Below, in pieces: positions 8,958 to 16,171 of a stretch of 64,000 bases of DNA. A program made the translations under genes and the position numbers. The stretch comes from Nonomuraea gerenzanensis (GTDB lineage Bacteria; Actinomycetota; Actinomycetes; Streptosporangiales; Streptosporangiaceae), in the NCBI RefSeq assembly GCF_020215645.1, contig NZ_CP084058.1, positions 1,426,001 to 1,490,000 on the forward strand. The letters are read 5' to 3'. How positions within the stretch are numbered: position 1 is the first letter of the stretch; each line of letters starts with the position of its first letter. A model generated the notes under the pieces. The model saw only the letters and a program-made list of their open reading frames with translations. It ran no database searches and was not told the origin of the DNA.

Positions 8958-8978
8958 GGACGCCTCCGGAGTGACTAG

Positions 8979-9042
8979 ATCAAGCGCTTGCTACGAAGTT
9001 TGGCCCAGGATACGCTCCGACAAACGAGAACAGGTTCCTGTT
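8979..9042. promoter_or_regulatory. Divergent operator region: KstR2-type box and AACAGG-TT-CCTGTT palindrome
   Basis: ATCAAGCGCTTGCT (8979-8992) matches the published KstR2 consensus ANCAAGNNCTTGNT at every fixed position. About 36 bp away AACAGG-TT-CCTGTT (9029-9042) is a perfect palindrome; within it AACAGGTT has the AACNNGTT core of a KstR box, though both outer consensus bases (positions 9026 and 9039) differ. The pair sits between the divergent echA19-like gene and the fadD operon and could control both. Confidence 0.6.
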
Positions 9043-9070
9043 TTGCTCACTCCCGCGCTGAGGAGATCAG

Positions 9071-10618
9071 ATGGGCACGCTCGGCTTCTGGAGGCTCGCG
9101 CAGGCGGATCCCGAGTGGATCGCGGCCGTGGACCCCGATGGCACCCGGCACCGCGCGGGCGACCTGCTGGCCCGCTCGAACCGGCTCGTGCACGGGCTGC
9201 GCGCACTGGGCCTCCAGCCCGGTGACGGCATCTGCGGCCTGGTGCCGAACGGCGCCGACGGGCTCGTCCTCTACCTGGCCGCCATGCAGGCCGGCTGGTA
9301 CTACACGCCGGTCAACTGGCATCTGACCGGCCCCGAGATCGCCTACATCGTCTCCGACAGCGAGGCCAAGGCGTTCTTCGTGCACCCGCGCTTCGCCGAG
9401 GAGGGCACGAGGGGCGCGGAGGCCATCGCGCCCGAGCGCCGTTTCATGCTGGGCGACGCGGGCGGGGGGTTCAGGGCGGCGAGCGAGCTGGCCGACGGTC
9501 AGCCGGACACCGCGCCCGACGGCCGCACCGCCGGCGCCACGATGCACTACACCTCGGGCACCACCGGCAAGCCCAAAGGCGTCAGACGACCGCTCAACGG
9601 CCTCGATCCGGACGACTCAGCCGAGCTCATGACGTTCCTGCTCGGCCTGTTCGGCATCACCCCGGGCCGCCCGAACGCCCACCTCGTCACCTCGCCCAGC
9701 TACCACACGGCCGTCACGCAGTTCGGCGGCACGGCCCTGCACATGGGGCACACGCTCGTCTACATGGACAAGTGGGACGCCGAGGGCATGCTCGCGCTCT
9801 GCGAGCGCCACCGCGTCACCAACTCGCACATGGTCCCGACCCACTTCAAGCGCCTGCTCGCGCTCCCGGAACAGGTCAGGAAGAAGTACGACCTGTCGTC
9901 GCTGCGGTGGATGATCCACGCGGCGGCCCCCTGTCCCGTCCCGGTGAAATGGGCGATGCTCGACTGGTGGGGCGACTGCGTGTACGAGTACTACGCGGCC
10001 ACCGAGGGCGGCGGCACCCTGGCCACGCCCGAGGACTGGAAGGCCCATCCCGGCACCGTCGGCAGGGCCTGGCCGATCAGCGAGCTGCTCATCACCGACG
10101 AGCAGGGCGAGCCCGTGCCGGCCGGCACCCCGGGCACGATCTACATGAAGATGATGGGCGTCCGGTTCGAGTACAAGGGCGACCCCGCCAAGACCGCCGC
10201 GAACCGCCTCAAGGACTACTTCACCGTCGGCGACATCGGCTACCTGGACGACGAGGGCTTCCTGTTCCTCTGCGACCGCAAGGCCGACATGATCATTTCG
10301 GGCGGCACGAACATCTATCCCGCCGAGATCGAGAACGAGCTCATGGTCCACCCGAAGGTGACCGACGTGGCCGTGTTCGGCATCCCGGACGAGGAGTGGG
10401 GCGAGCAGGTCAAGGCCGTCGTCGAGCCCGCCCCCGGCGCCGAGCCGGGCCCCGGGCTGGCCGCCGAGCTGCTGGCCTCCCTGGAAGGCCGGCTGGCCAG
10501 GATGAAGTGGCCCAAGAGCATCGACTTCATCGCCGAGATGCCCCGCGAGCCGAACGGCAAGCTGCTCAAACGCAAGCTCCGCGCCCCGTACTGGGAGGGA
10601 CACGACCGTGCCATCTGA
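9071..10618 (+). CDS. Acyl-CoA synthetase (AMP-dependent ligase, FadD-type)
   Basis: A 515-residue ANL-superfamily ligase that activates a carboxylic acid to its acyl-adenylate and then acyl-CoA. The P-loop YTSGTTGKPKG is at residues 160-170, the A5 region YEYYAATEGGG near 313, the A8 hinge CDRKADMIISGGTNIYPAEIEN near 402, and the catalytic A10 lysine lies in PREPNGKLLKRKLR near the C-terminus. ATG 9071 follows GAGGAG. It opens an operon in which the next gene starts inside its 3' end. By context it probably activates a sterol-derived or branched side-chain acid; it is distinct from the FadD19-like ligase at the other end of the operon. Confidence 0.9.
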   Translation: MGTLGFWRLAQADPEWIAAVDPDGTRHRAGDLLARSNRLVHGLRALGLQPGDGICGLVPNGADGLVLYLAAMQAGWYYTPVNWHLTGPEIAYIVSDSEAKAFFVHPRFAEEGTRGAEAIAPERRFMLGDAGGGFRAASELADGQPDTAPDGRTAGATMHYTSGTTGKPKGVRRPLNGLDPDDSAELMTFLLGLFGITPGRPNAHLVTSPSYHTAVTQFGGTALHMGHTLVYMDKWDAEGMLALCERHRVTNSHMVPTHFKRLLALPEQVRKKYDLSSLRWMIHAAAPCPVPVKWAMLDWWGDCVYEYYAATEGGGTLATPEDWKAHPGTVGRAWPISELLITDEQGEPVPAGTPGTIYMKMMGVRFEYKGDPAKTAANRLKDYFTVGDIGYLDDEGFLFLCDRKADMIISGGTNIYPAEIENELMVHPKVTDVAVFGIPDEEWGEQVKAVVEPAPGAEPGPGLAAELLASLEGRLARMKWPKSIDFIAEMPREPNGKLLKRKLRAPYWEGHDRAI

Positions 10619-11507
10619 TCCGCTGGTCGCTCAGCACGTCCTGGAGTTCCCCGGCGGCTACACGCGTACGACCGGACCGGTCATCGGCCGGTTCCTCACC
10701 GAGCTGCGCGCCCGCCGCATCGTCGGGGTGCGGACGGTGGAGGGGCGCGTGCTCGTCCCGCCCCTGGAGTACGACCCCGCGACCGGCGAGCCGGTGACCG
10801 GCGAGTACGTCGAGGTCGGCCCCGCGGGCACGATCACCACCTTCGCCTGGGTGGCCGAGCCGCTCGACGCCCACCCCCTGGACACCCCCTTCGCCTGGGC
10901 GCTGATCCGCCTCGACGGCGCGGACACCGACCTCCTGCACGCCGTGGCCGCCGACAACCCCAAGGCGCTCGCGGCGGGCACCCGGGTCTGGCCGGTCTGG
11001 CGCGACCGGCCCACCGGCCACATCACCGACCTGTCCCACTTCGCCCCAGAGGTCACGAAGATCGTGTCCAGCGTGCGCGCCGAGTACCGCCTCCAGGCCG
11101 GCGGCGCGCTGCGCGTCTTCCTGGAAGGCGTCGAGCGCGGCGTCCTGCTCGGCAGCCGCTGCGAGCAGTGCGAGAAGGTGTACGTCCCGCTCCGGCTGGC
11201 CTGCCCCGAGTGCGGCAACACCCTGCCGGACACGCTCGAACTCCCCGACACCGGCACGATCACCACCTTCGCCATCAACAACCTGCCCGACCCCCGGGCT
11301 CCGCAGGTGCCGTTCGTGTCGGCGTACATCCTGCTCGACGGGGCCGACATCCCCATGATCGCGCTCATCGGGGACGTGCCCGCGCACGAGGTGCGGCAGG
11401 GCATGCGGGTCAAGGCGGTCTGGGTCCCCGAGAGCGAGCGCACGGCGTCCATGGCGAACATCCGCTGGTTCGCCCCCACCGGCGAGCCTGATGTGGAGCT
11501 GGCATGA
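10608..11507 (+). CDS. Tandem DUF35/OB-fold protein with one zinc ribbon (Rv3521-like)
   Basis: A 299-residue protein built of two DUF35 (OB-fold) units. The first (residues about 30-145) has lost its zinc ribbon; the second (about 165-290) keeps four cysteines, C185, C188, C199 and C202, in RCEQCEKVYVP and ACPECG. DUF35 proteins bind SCP2-type thiolases and help bind CoA thioesters, as in the Ltp2-ChsH2 aldolase that cleaves the cholesterol side chain. Mycobacterial Rv3521 has a similar size and the same position before ltp4 and ltp3. GTG 10608 overlaps the ligase by 11 bp, and its stop overlaps the Ltp4-like start by 4 bp. It is most likely the partner subunit of one or both thiolases. Confidence 0.87.
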   Translation: MPSDPLVAQHVLEFPGGYTRTTGPVIGRFLTELRARRIVGVRTVEGRVLVPPLEYDPATGEPVTGEYVEVGPAGTITTFAWVAEPLDAHPLDTPFAWALIRLDGADTDLLHAVAADNPKALAAGTRVWPVWRDRPTGHITDLSHFAPEVTKIVSSVRAEYRLQAGGALRVFLEGVERGVLLGSRCEQCEKVYVPLRLACPECGNTLPDTLELPDTGTITTFAINNLPDPRAPQVPFVSAYILLDGADIPMIALIGDVPAHEVRQGMRVKAVWVPESERTASMANIRWFAPTGEPDVELA

Positions 11508-12523
11508 GAGACGTGGCGATCGTCGCGTTCGCGCAGACGCGGCACACCGGCACCGACACGGGGCTGAGCGAGCACGAGCTGATCCACCCCGTGATCAGCG
11601 AGGTCAAGGAGCGCACCGGGCTCAGGCGCTTCGGCTTCACCTGCTCGGGGAGCTGCGACTACCTGGCGGGGGCACCGTTCTCGTTCGTCTCGGCGCTCGA
11701 CGCGCTGGCCGCCTGGCCGCCGATCTCCGAGAGCCACGTCGAGATGGACGGCGCCTGGGCCCTGTACGAGGCGTGGGTGCGGCTGCAGCACGGCGACCTC
11801 GACTCCGCCCTGGTCTACGGCTTCGGCAAGTCGTCGCTGGGCGACCTGCGGACGATCATGACGCTCCAGCTCGACCCGTACTACCTGGCCCCGCTCGGTC
11901 TCGACCAGCTCTCCTACGCCGCGCTCCAGGCCGCCGCCGTGGGCGCCGAACGCCAGGAGCTCGACGAGATCGTCCGGCGCAGCCGGGCCGACGGGCGCGG
12001 CAACCCGTACGCGTTCGACCTGCCCGACCCTTCGGACGAGGAGTTCGCCGTACAGCCGCTCAGGAGGACGGACGTGCCGCCCATCACGGACGGCGCGGCC
12101 GCGATCGTGCTCGCGGCCGGGGACCTGGCCGGGCGGCTGCACGCGAATCCCGCCTGGATCAGGGGCATCGCGCACCGCACGGAGCCGCACTACCTGGGCA
12201 TGCGTGACCTGGCGAGGTCGGCCTCCGCCGCCGACGCCGGGCGTGCCGCCGGGGTCGGAAAGGGGCCCGTCGAGGTGGCCGAGCTGCACGCGCAGTTCCC
12301 GCACGAGGAGATCATCCTGCGCCAGGCGCTCGACCTGGGCGGCGAGACCGTGATCAACCCGTCGGGCGGCCCGCTGGCCGCCAACCCCGTCATGGCCGCC
12401 GGGCTCATCCGCATCGGCGAGGCCGCGCGCCGCATCCACGACGGGACGGCGGGCCGCACGGTCGCGCACGCCGCGAGCGGCCCCTGCCTGCAGCAGAACC
12501 TCGTGACCGTCCTGGAGGCATGA
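11504..12523 (+). CDS. ltp4: SCP2-type thiolase-like protein, Ltp4-like
   Basis: A 339-residue thiolase-superfamily (lipid-transfer) protein. The N-terminal MRDVAIVAFAQT, the segment FTCSGSCDYLAG where the nucleophilic cysteine is expected, TDGAAAIVLAAGD, ELHAQFPHEEI and the C-terminal ASGPCLQQNLV fit the Ltp4 branch. Order and orientation DUF35-Ltp4-Ltp3 match mycobacterial Rv3521-Rv3522-Rv3523. In Rhodococcus rhodochrous both Ltp3 and Ltp4 are reported to be needed for degradation of C-24-branched sterol side chains. Starts and stops overlap neighbours by 4 bp on both sides (ATGA type), so all three proteins are probably made in fixed ratio. Whether it cleaves by thiolysis or retro-aldol chemistry cannot be told here. 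Confidence 0.85.
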   Translation: MRDVAIVAFAQTRHTGTDTGLSEHELIHPVISEVKERTGLRRFGFTCSGSCDYLAGAPFSFVSALDALAAWPPISESHVEMDGAWALYEAWVRLQHGDLDSALVYGFGKSSLGDLRTIMTLQLDPYYLAPLGLDQLSYAALQAAAVGAERQELDEIVRRSRADGRGNPYAFDLPDPSDEEFAVQPLRRTDVPPITDGAAAIVLAAGDLAGRLHANPAWIRGIAHRTEPHYLGMRDLARSASAADAGRAAGVGKGPVEVAELHAQFPHEEIILRQALDLGGETVINPSGGPLAANPVMAAGLIRIGEAARRIHDGTAGRTVAHAASGPCLQQNLVTVLEA

Positions 12524-13674
12524 CCATGGGTAACCGGTGTGCGGTCATCGGCGTCGGCCAGACGTACTACACGACCAAGCGCAGGGACGTCTCGATCGCC
12601 GGTCTGGTCCGGGAGGCGGCGCTGCGCGCGCTGGAGGACGCCGGGCTGACGTTCAAGGACATCGACGCCGTGGTGATCGGCAAGGCGCCCGACCTGTTCG
12701 AGGGCGTGATGATGCCGGAGGCGTACCTGGCGGACGCGCTCGGCGCGGCGGGCAAGCCGATGATGCGCGTGCACACGGCGGGCAGCGTCGGCGGCTCCAC
12801 GGCGCTGGTCGGCGCCTCGCTGATCCAGGGCGGCGTGCACGAGCGGGTGCTCGTGGTCGCCTTCGAGAAGCAGTCGGAGTCCAACGCCACCTGGGCGCTG
12901 TCCACCCACCTGCCGTTCAGCGCGTCGCTGGTGGTGGGCGCGGGCGGCTACTTCGCGCCGCACATCCGCGAGTACATGCGCAGGTCCGGCGCGCCCGGCC
13001 ACATCGGCACGCTGGTGGCGGTCAAGGACCGGCTGAACGCGCTGAAGAACCCGTACGCGCACCTCAAGATCCCCGGCATCGACCAGAAGATGGTCGAGTC
13101 CACGCCCATGCTCTGGGAGCCCATCCGCTACCTGGAGACCTGCCCGTCCAGCGACGGCGCCTGCGCAATGGTGCTGTCGTCGGAGTCGGCCGTCACCGGC
13201 ACCCCCGCCTGGGTGCACGGCACCGCCATGCGCTCCGAGCCGATCTTCCGTGCCGGGCGCGACACGGTCAGCCCGCAGGCGGGCAAGGACTGCGCCGCCG
13301 ACGTCTACGGGCAGGCCGGCATCGCCGACCCCCGGCGGCAGATCGACGTGGCCGAGGTGTACGTGCCGTTCTCCTGGTACGAGCCGATGTGGCTGGAGAA
13401 CCTCGGGTTCGCGGCGGAGGGTGAGGGCTGGAAGCTCACCGAGTCGGGCGCCACCGCGCTCGACGGCGACATCCCGTGGAACGCCTCGGGCGGGGTGTTG
13501 TCCAGCAACCCGATCGGGGCGTCGGGACTGATCAGGTTCGCCGAGGCCGCGCTGCAGGTGCGCGGCATGGCGGGCGAGCACCAGGTGGACGGCGCCCGTA
13601 CGGCGCTCGGCCACGCCTACGGCGGGGGAGCCCAGTTCTTCGCGATGTGGATCGTCGGACGGGAGAGACCCTGA
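12520..13674 (+). CDS. ltp3: SCP2-type thiolase-like protein, Ltp3-like
   Basis: A 384-residue thiolase-superfamily protein. It reads MGNRCAVIGVGQTYY, GLVREAALRALEDAGL, then MRVHTAGSVGGSTALVGA, where an ordinary thiolase would have its nucleophilic cysteine; Ltp3-type proteins share this cysteine-less HTAGSVGG motif. VVAFEKQSESNATWALS, VGAGGYFAPHIREYMRRSGAP and VKDRLNALKNPYAHLK are further Ltp3-like blocks, and C-terminal GHAYGGGAQFF replaces the usual GGGxCxG. It pairs naturally with the Ltp4-like gene. The apparent loss of the classical nucleophile argues for aldolase-type or structural function, which is an inference. A second in-frame ATG two codons downstream is possible. Confidence 0.86.
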   Translation: MTMGNRCAVIGVGQTYYTTKRRDVSIAGLVREAALRALEDAGLTFKDIDAVVIGKAPDLFEGVMMPEAYLADALGAAGKPMMRVHTAGSVGGSTALVGASLIQGGVHERVLVVAFEKQSESNATWALSTHLPFSASLVVGAGGYFAPHIREYMRRSGAPGHIGTLVAVKDRLNALKNPYAHLKIPGIDQKMVESTPMLWEPIRYLETCPSSDGACAMVLSSESAVTGTPAWVHGTAMRSEPIFRAGRDTVSPQAGKDCAADVYGQAGIADPRRQIDVAEVYVPFSWYEPMWLENLGFAAEGEGWKLTESGATALDGDIPWNASGGVLSSNPIGASGLIRFAEAALQVRGMAGEHQVDGARTALGHAYGGGAQFFAMWIVGRERP

Positions 13675-15260
13675 TGGAGTTCAACCACGCTGACCTGTTC
13701 GAAGGGCTCGCGGACACGATCGGGGAGCGGACGGCCGTCGTCTGCGGCCAGGAACGCCGCACCTACGCCGAGCTGGAGGCCGAGTCGAACCGGCTCGCCC
13801 ACTACCTCCTGGACCTCGGCATCCAGCCCGGCCAGCACGTCGGCCTGCACCTCTACAACGGCATCGAGTACGTCGCCGGCATGCTCGCCGCGCTGAAGAT
13901 CCGGGCCGTCCCGATCAACGTGAACTACCGCTACGTCGAGGCCGAGCTGCTCTACCTCTACCGGGACTCCGACATCAGGGCGCTGATCTACGACGTCGAG
14001 TTCGAGCCCAGGGTGAGCGCCGTGCTGGACCAGGCGCCGCTGCTGGAGCACCTCGTCGTCGCGGGCGGCCCGTCGGCGATCGCCTCGGCGGTGCCGTACG
14101 GGGCGGCGATCGAGCGCGGCAAGCCGGAACGCGGCTTCGCGCCCCGCTCGGGCCAGGACGTCTACATCATCTACACCGGCGGCACCACCGGCATGCCCAA
14201 GGGCGCGATGTGGCACGTCGAGGACCTGTTCATGGGCTTCGGCGGCGGCAACCCGTACGGCGAGCCGCGCACCAGCCCGCAGGAGGTCGTCGACGAGGCC
14301 GTCAAGGCCAACCCCATGGTGATGCTGGCCGCCTCGCCGCTCATGCACGGGGCCGCGCAGATGGCCATGTTCCTCACCTGGTGGATGGGCTCGACCATCG
14401 TGTTCGTGCGCAAGTTCGACGCCGGCGCGGTGTGGCAGGCGGTCGGCCGGGAGCGCGTGAACACCATCAGCATCACCGGCGACGCCATGGCCAGGCCGCT
14501 GGCCGAAGCCCTGGCGGACGGCGAGTACGACGTCTCCTCGCTGTTCGCGATCAGCTCCACCGGGGCGATCCTGACCGGCGCCGTCCGCGACCGCCTCCAG
14601 GAGCTGCTGCCGAACGTCATGATCATCGACAGCTTCGGCTCCACCGAGTCCGGCTACACCGCCTCCGGCGTGGCCGGCTCCTCACCCGAGAAGGGCCTGC
14701 GCTACCAGCCGAACTCCGTGGTCAAGCTGGCCGTGCTCGACGAGAAGGGCCGGCCGGTCGAGCCGGGCTCCGGCCAGCTCGGCACCGTGGCGAGGTCGGG
14801 ACGGGTGGCGTTCGGCTACTACAACGATCCCGACAAGACCAGCCGCACGTTCGTCACCGACGAGGACGGCACCCGGTGGCTGCTCACCGGCGACCTCGCC
14901 ACCGTCGACACCGACGGCACGGTGAACGTCTTCGGGCGCGGCTCCCAGTGCATCAACACCGGCGGGGAGAAGGTGTTCCCCGAGGAGGTCGAGGCGGTGC
15001 TGAAGGGGCATCCGGCCGTGTTCGACGCGGTGGTGACCGGGGTGCCGGACGAGCGGTGGGGGAGCAGGGTGGCGGCGGTGATCGAGCCGCGGCCCGGGGT
15101 GGAGCTCACCTCCGCCGAGCTGGACGCGCACTGCAGGCGGCTGCTGTCCGGGTACAAGGTGCCGCGCACGTACGCGTTCGTGACCGAGATGGTGCGCTCG
15201 CCGGCCGGCAAGGCCGACTACCGATGGGCCCGGCAGACGGCGGAGCAGGCGGCCGGATAG
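13674..15260 (+). CDS. fadD19: Steroid-CoA ligase, FadD19-like
   Basis: A 528-residue ANL ligase. The start ATG 13674 shares one base with the upstream TGA (TGATG), with GGGAGAGACC before it. P-loop YTGGTTGMPKGAMW at 167-180, the segment TGDAMARPLAEAL, SFGSTESGYTASG, GRGSQCINTGGEKVFPEEVEA and C-terminal RSPAGKADYRWA (adenylation lysine in AGK) closely parallel mycobacterial FadD19. FadD19 of R. rhodochrous is the ligase required for C-24-branched sterol side-chain degradation, the same phenotype class as Ltp3 and Ltp4. With those genes in the same operon the assignment is strong; exact substrate is still inferred. Length compares with about 548 residues for FadD19. Confidence 0.88.
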   Translation: MEFNHADLFEGLADTIGERTAVVCGQERRTYAELEAESNRLAHYLLDLGIQPGQHVGLHLYNGIEYVAGMLAALKIRAVPINVNYRYVEAELLYLYRDSDIRALIYDVEFEPRVSAVLDQAPLLEHLVVAGGPSAIASAVPYGAAIERGKPERGFAPRSGQDVYIIYTGGTTGMPKGAMWHVEDLFMGFGGGNPYGEPRTSPQEVVDEAVKANPMVMLAASPLMHGAAQMAMFLTWWMGSTIVFVRKFDAGAVWQAVGRERVNTISITGDAMARPLAEALADGEYDVSSLFAISSTGAILTGAVRDRLQELLPNVMIIDSFGSTESGYTASGVAGSSPEKGLRYQPNSVVKLAVLDEKGRPVEPGSGQLGTVARSGRVAFGYYNDPDKTSRTFVTDEDGTRWLLTGDLATVDTDGTVNVFGRGSQCINTGGEKVFPEEVEAVLKGHPAVFDAVVTGVPDERWGSRVAAVIEPRPGVELTSAELDAHCRRLLSGYKVPRTYAFVTEMVRSPAGKADYRWARQTAEQAAG

Positions 15261-15298
15261 GGGGTGGATCGGCATCCGCCGCGGGTAGGGGCGGGCGG

Positions 15299-16159
15299 AT
15301 GTTCGACGACTTCCAGGCCGGCCTGATCGACGTGGGCGAGACGGAGCTGTTCGTCCGGTACGGCGGCTCCGGCAGCCCGCTGCTGCTCCTGCACGGACAC
15401 CCCCGCACGCACGCGACCTGGCACCGGGTGGCCCCGCTCCTCGCCCCGCACCACACCGTGATCTGCCCTGACCTGCGCGGCTACGGGCGCTCCGGCAAGC
15501 CGCGCACGACCCCCGACCACGCGCCCTACTCCAAGCGCGCCATGGCCCGCGACCTGGTGGCGCTCATGCGGGCGCTCGGGCACGACCGCTTCGCCGTAGC
15601 GGGCCACGACCGCGGCTCGTACGTCGCCCACCGCCTCGCCGCCGACCATCCCGGCGCGGTCACCCGCCTGGTCGTGATGGACGGCATCCCCATCGGCGAG
15701 GCGCTGGCCCGCGCGGACGCCAGGTTCGCGGCGGCGTGGTGGCACTGGTTCTTCCTCGGCCAGACCGCCAAGCCCGCCGAGCGGGTGATCAACGCCGATC
15801 CCGACGCCTGGTACCGGGGGACGGCCGAGCACATGGGCGAGGAGGCCTTCGAGGACTACCGGCGGGCCATCCATGATCCGGCCACCGTGCACGCCATGTG
15901 CGAGGACTACCGCGCCGGACTGACCGTGGACCGGGCCGCCGACGACGCCGACCGCGCCGCGGGGCGCCGTCTCGCCTGCCCGACCCTGTTCCTCTGGTCG
16001 GCCGAGGACGACATGGAGGAGCTCTACGGTGATCCGCTGGAGATCTGGCGTGCGTGGGCCGAGGAGGTGAGCGGTCAGGTGATCGGCAGCGGGCATCACA
16101 TGGCCGAGGAGGCGCCGGACGAGGTGGCGGCGGCCCTGCTGGCCTTCCTCCGCTCGTGA
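15299..16159 (+). CDS. Alpha/beta hydrolase, haloacetate-dehalogenase type
   Basis: A 286-residue hydrolase of the fluoroacetate-dehalogenase/epoxide-hydrolase group. The oxyanion segment LHGHPRTHATW, nucleophile Asp104 in AGHDRGSY and catalytic His in SGHHMAEE (266/267) are present. The halide-cradle residues of fluoroacetate dehalogenase have counterparts: H149-W150 in AWWHWFF and Y204 in EDYRAG. However, the second carboxylate-binding arginine (HDRGxR in those enzymes) is Tyr108 here, so the substrate may differ. It lies 38 bp after the FadD19-like gene in the same direction and may be co-transcribed. ATG 15299 is the family start; only a weak GGGGCGGG precedes it. Confidence 0.83.
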   Translation: MFDDFQAGLIDVGETELFVRYGGSGSPLLLLHGHPRTHATWHRVAPLLAPHHTVICPDLRGYGRSGKPRTTPDHAPYSKRAMARDLVALMRALGHDRFAVAGHDRGSYVAHRLAADHPGAVTRLVVMDGIPIGEALARADARFAAAWWHWFFLGQTAKPAERVINADPDAWYRGTAEHMGEEAFEDYRRAIHDPATVHAMCEDYRAGLTVDRAADDADRAAGRRLACPTLFLWSAEDDMEELYGDPLEIWRAWAEEVSGQVIGSGHHMAEEAPDEVAAALLAFLRS

Positions 16160-16171
16160 CCCCTGGTCGTC

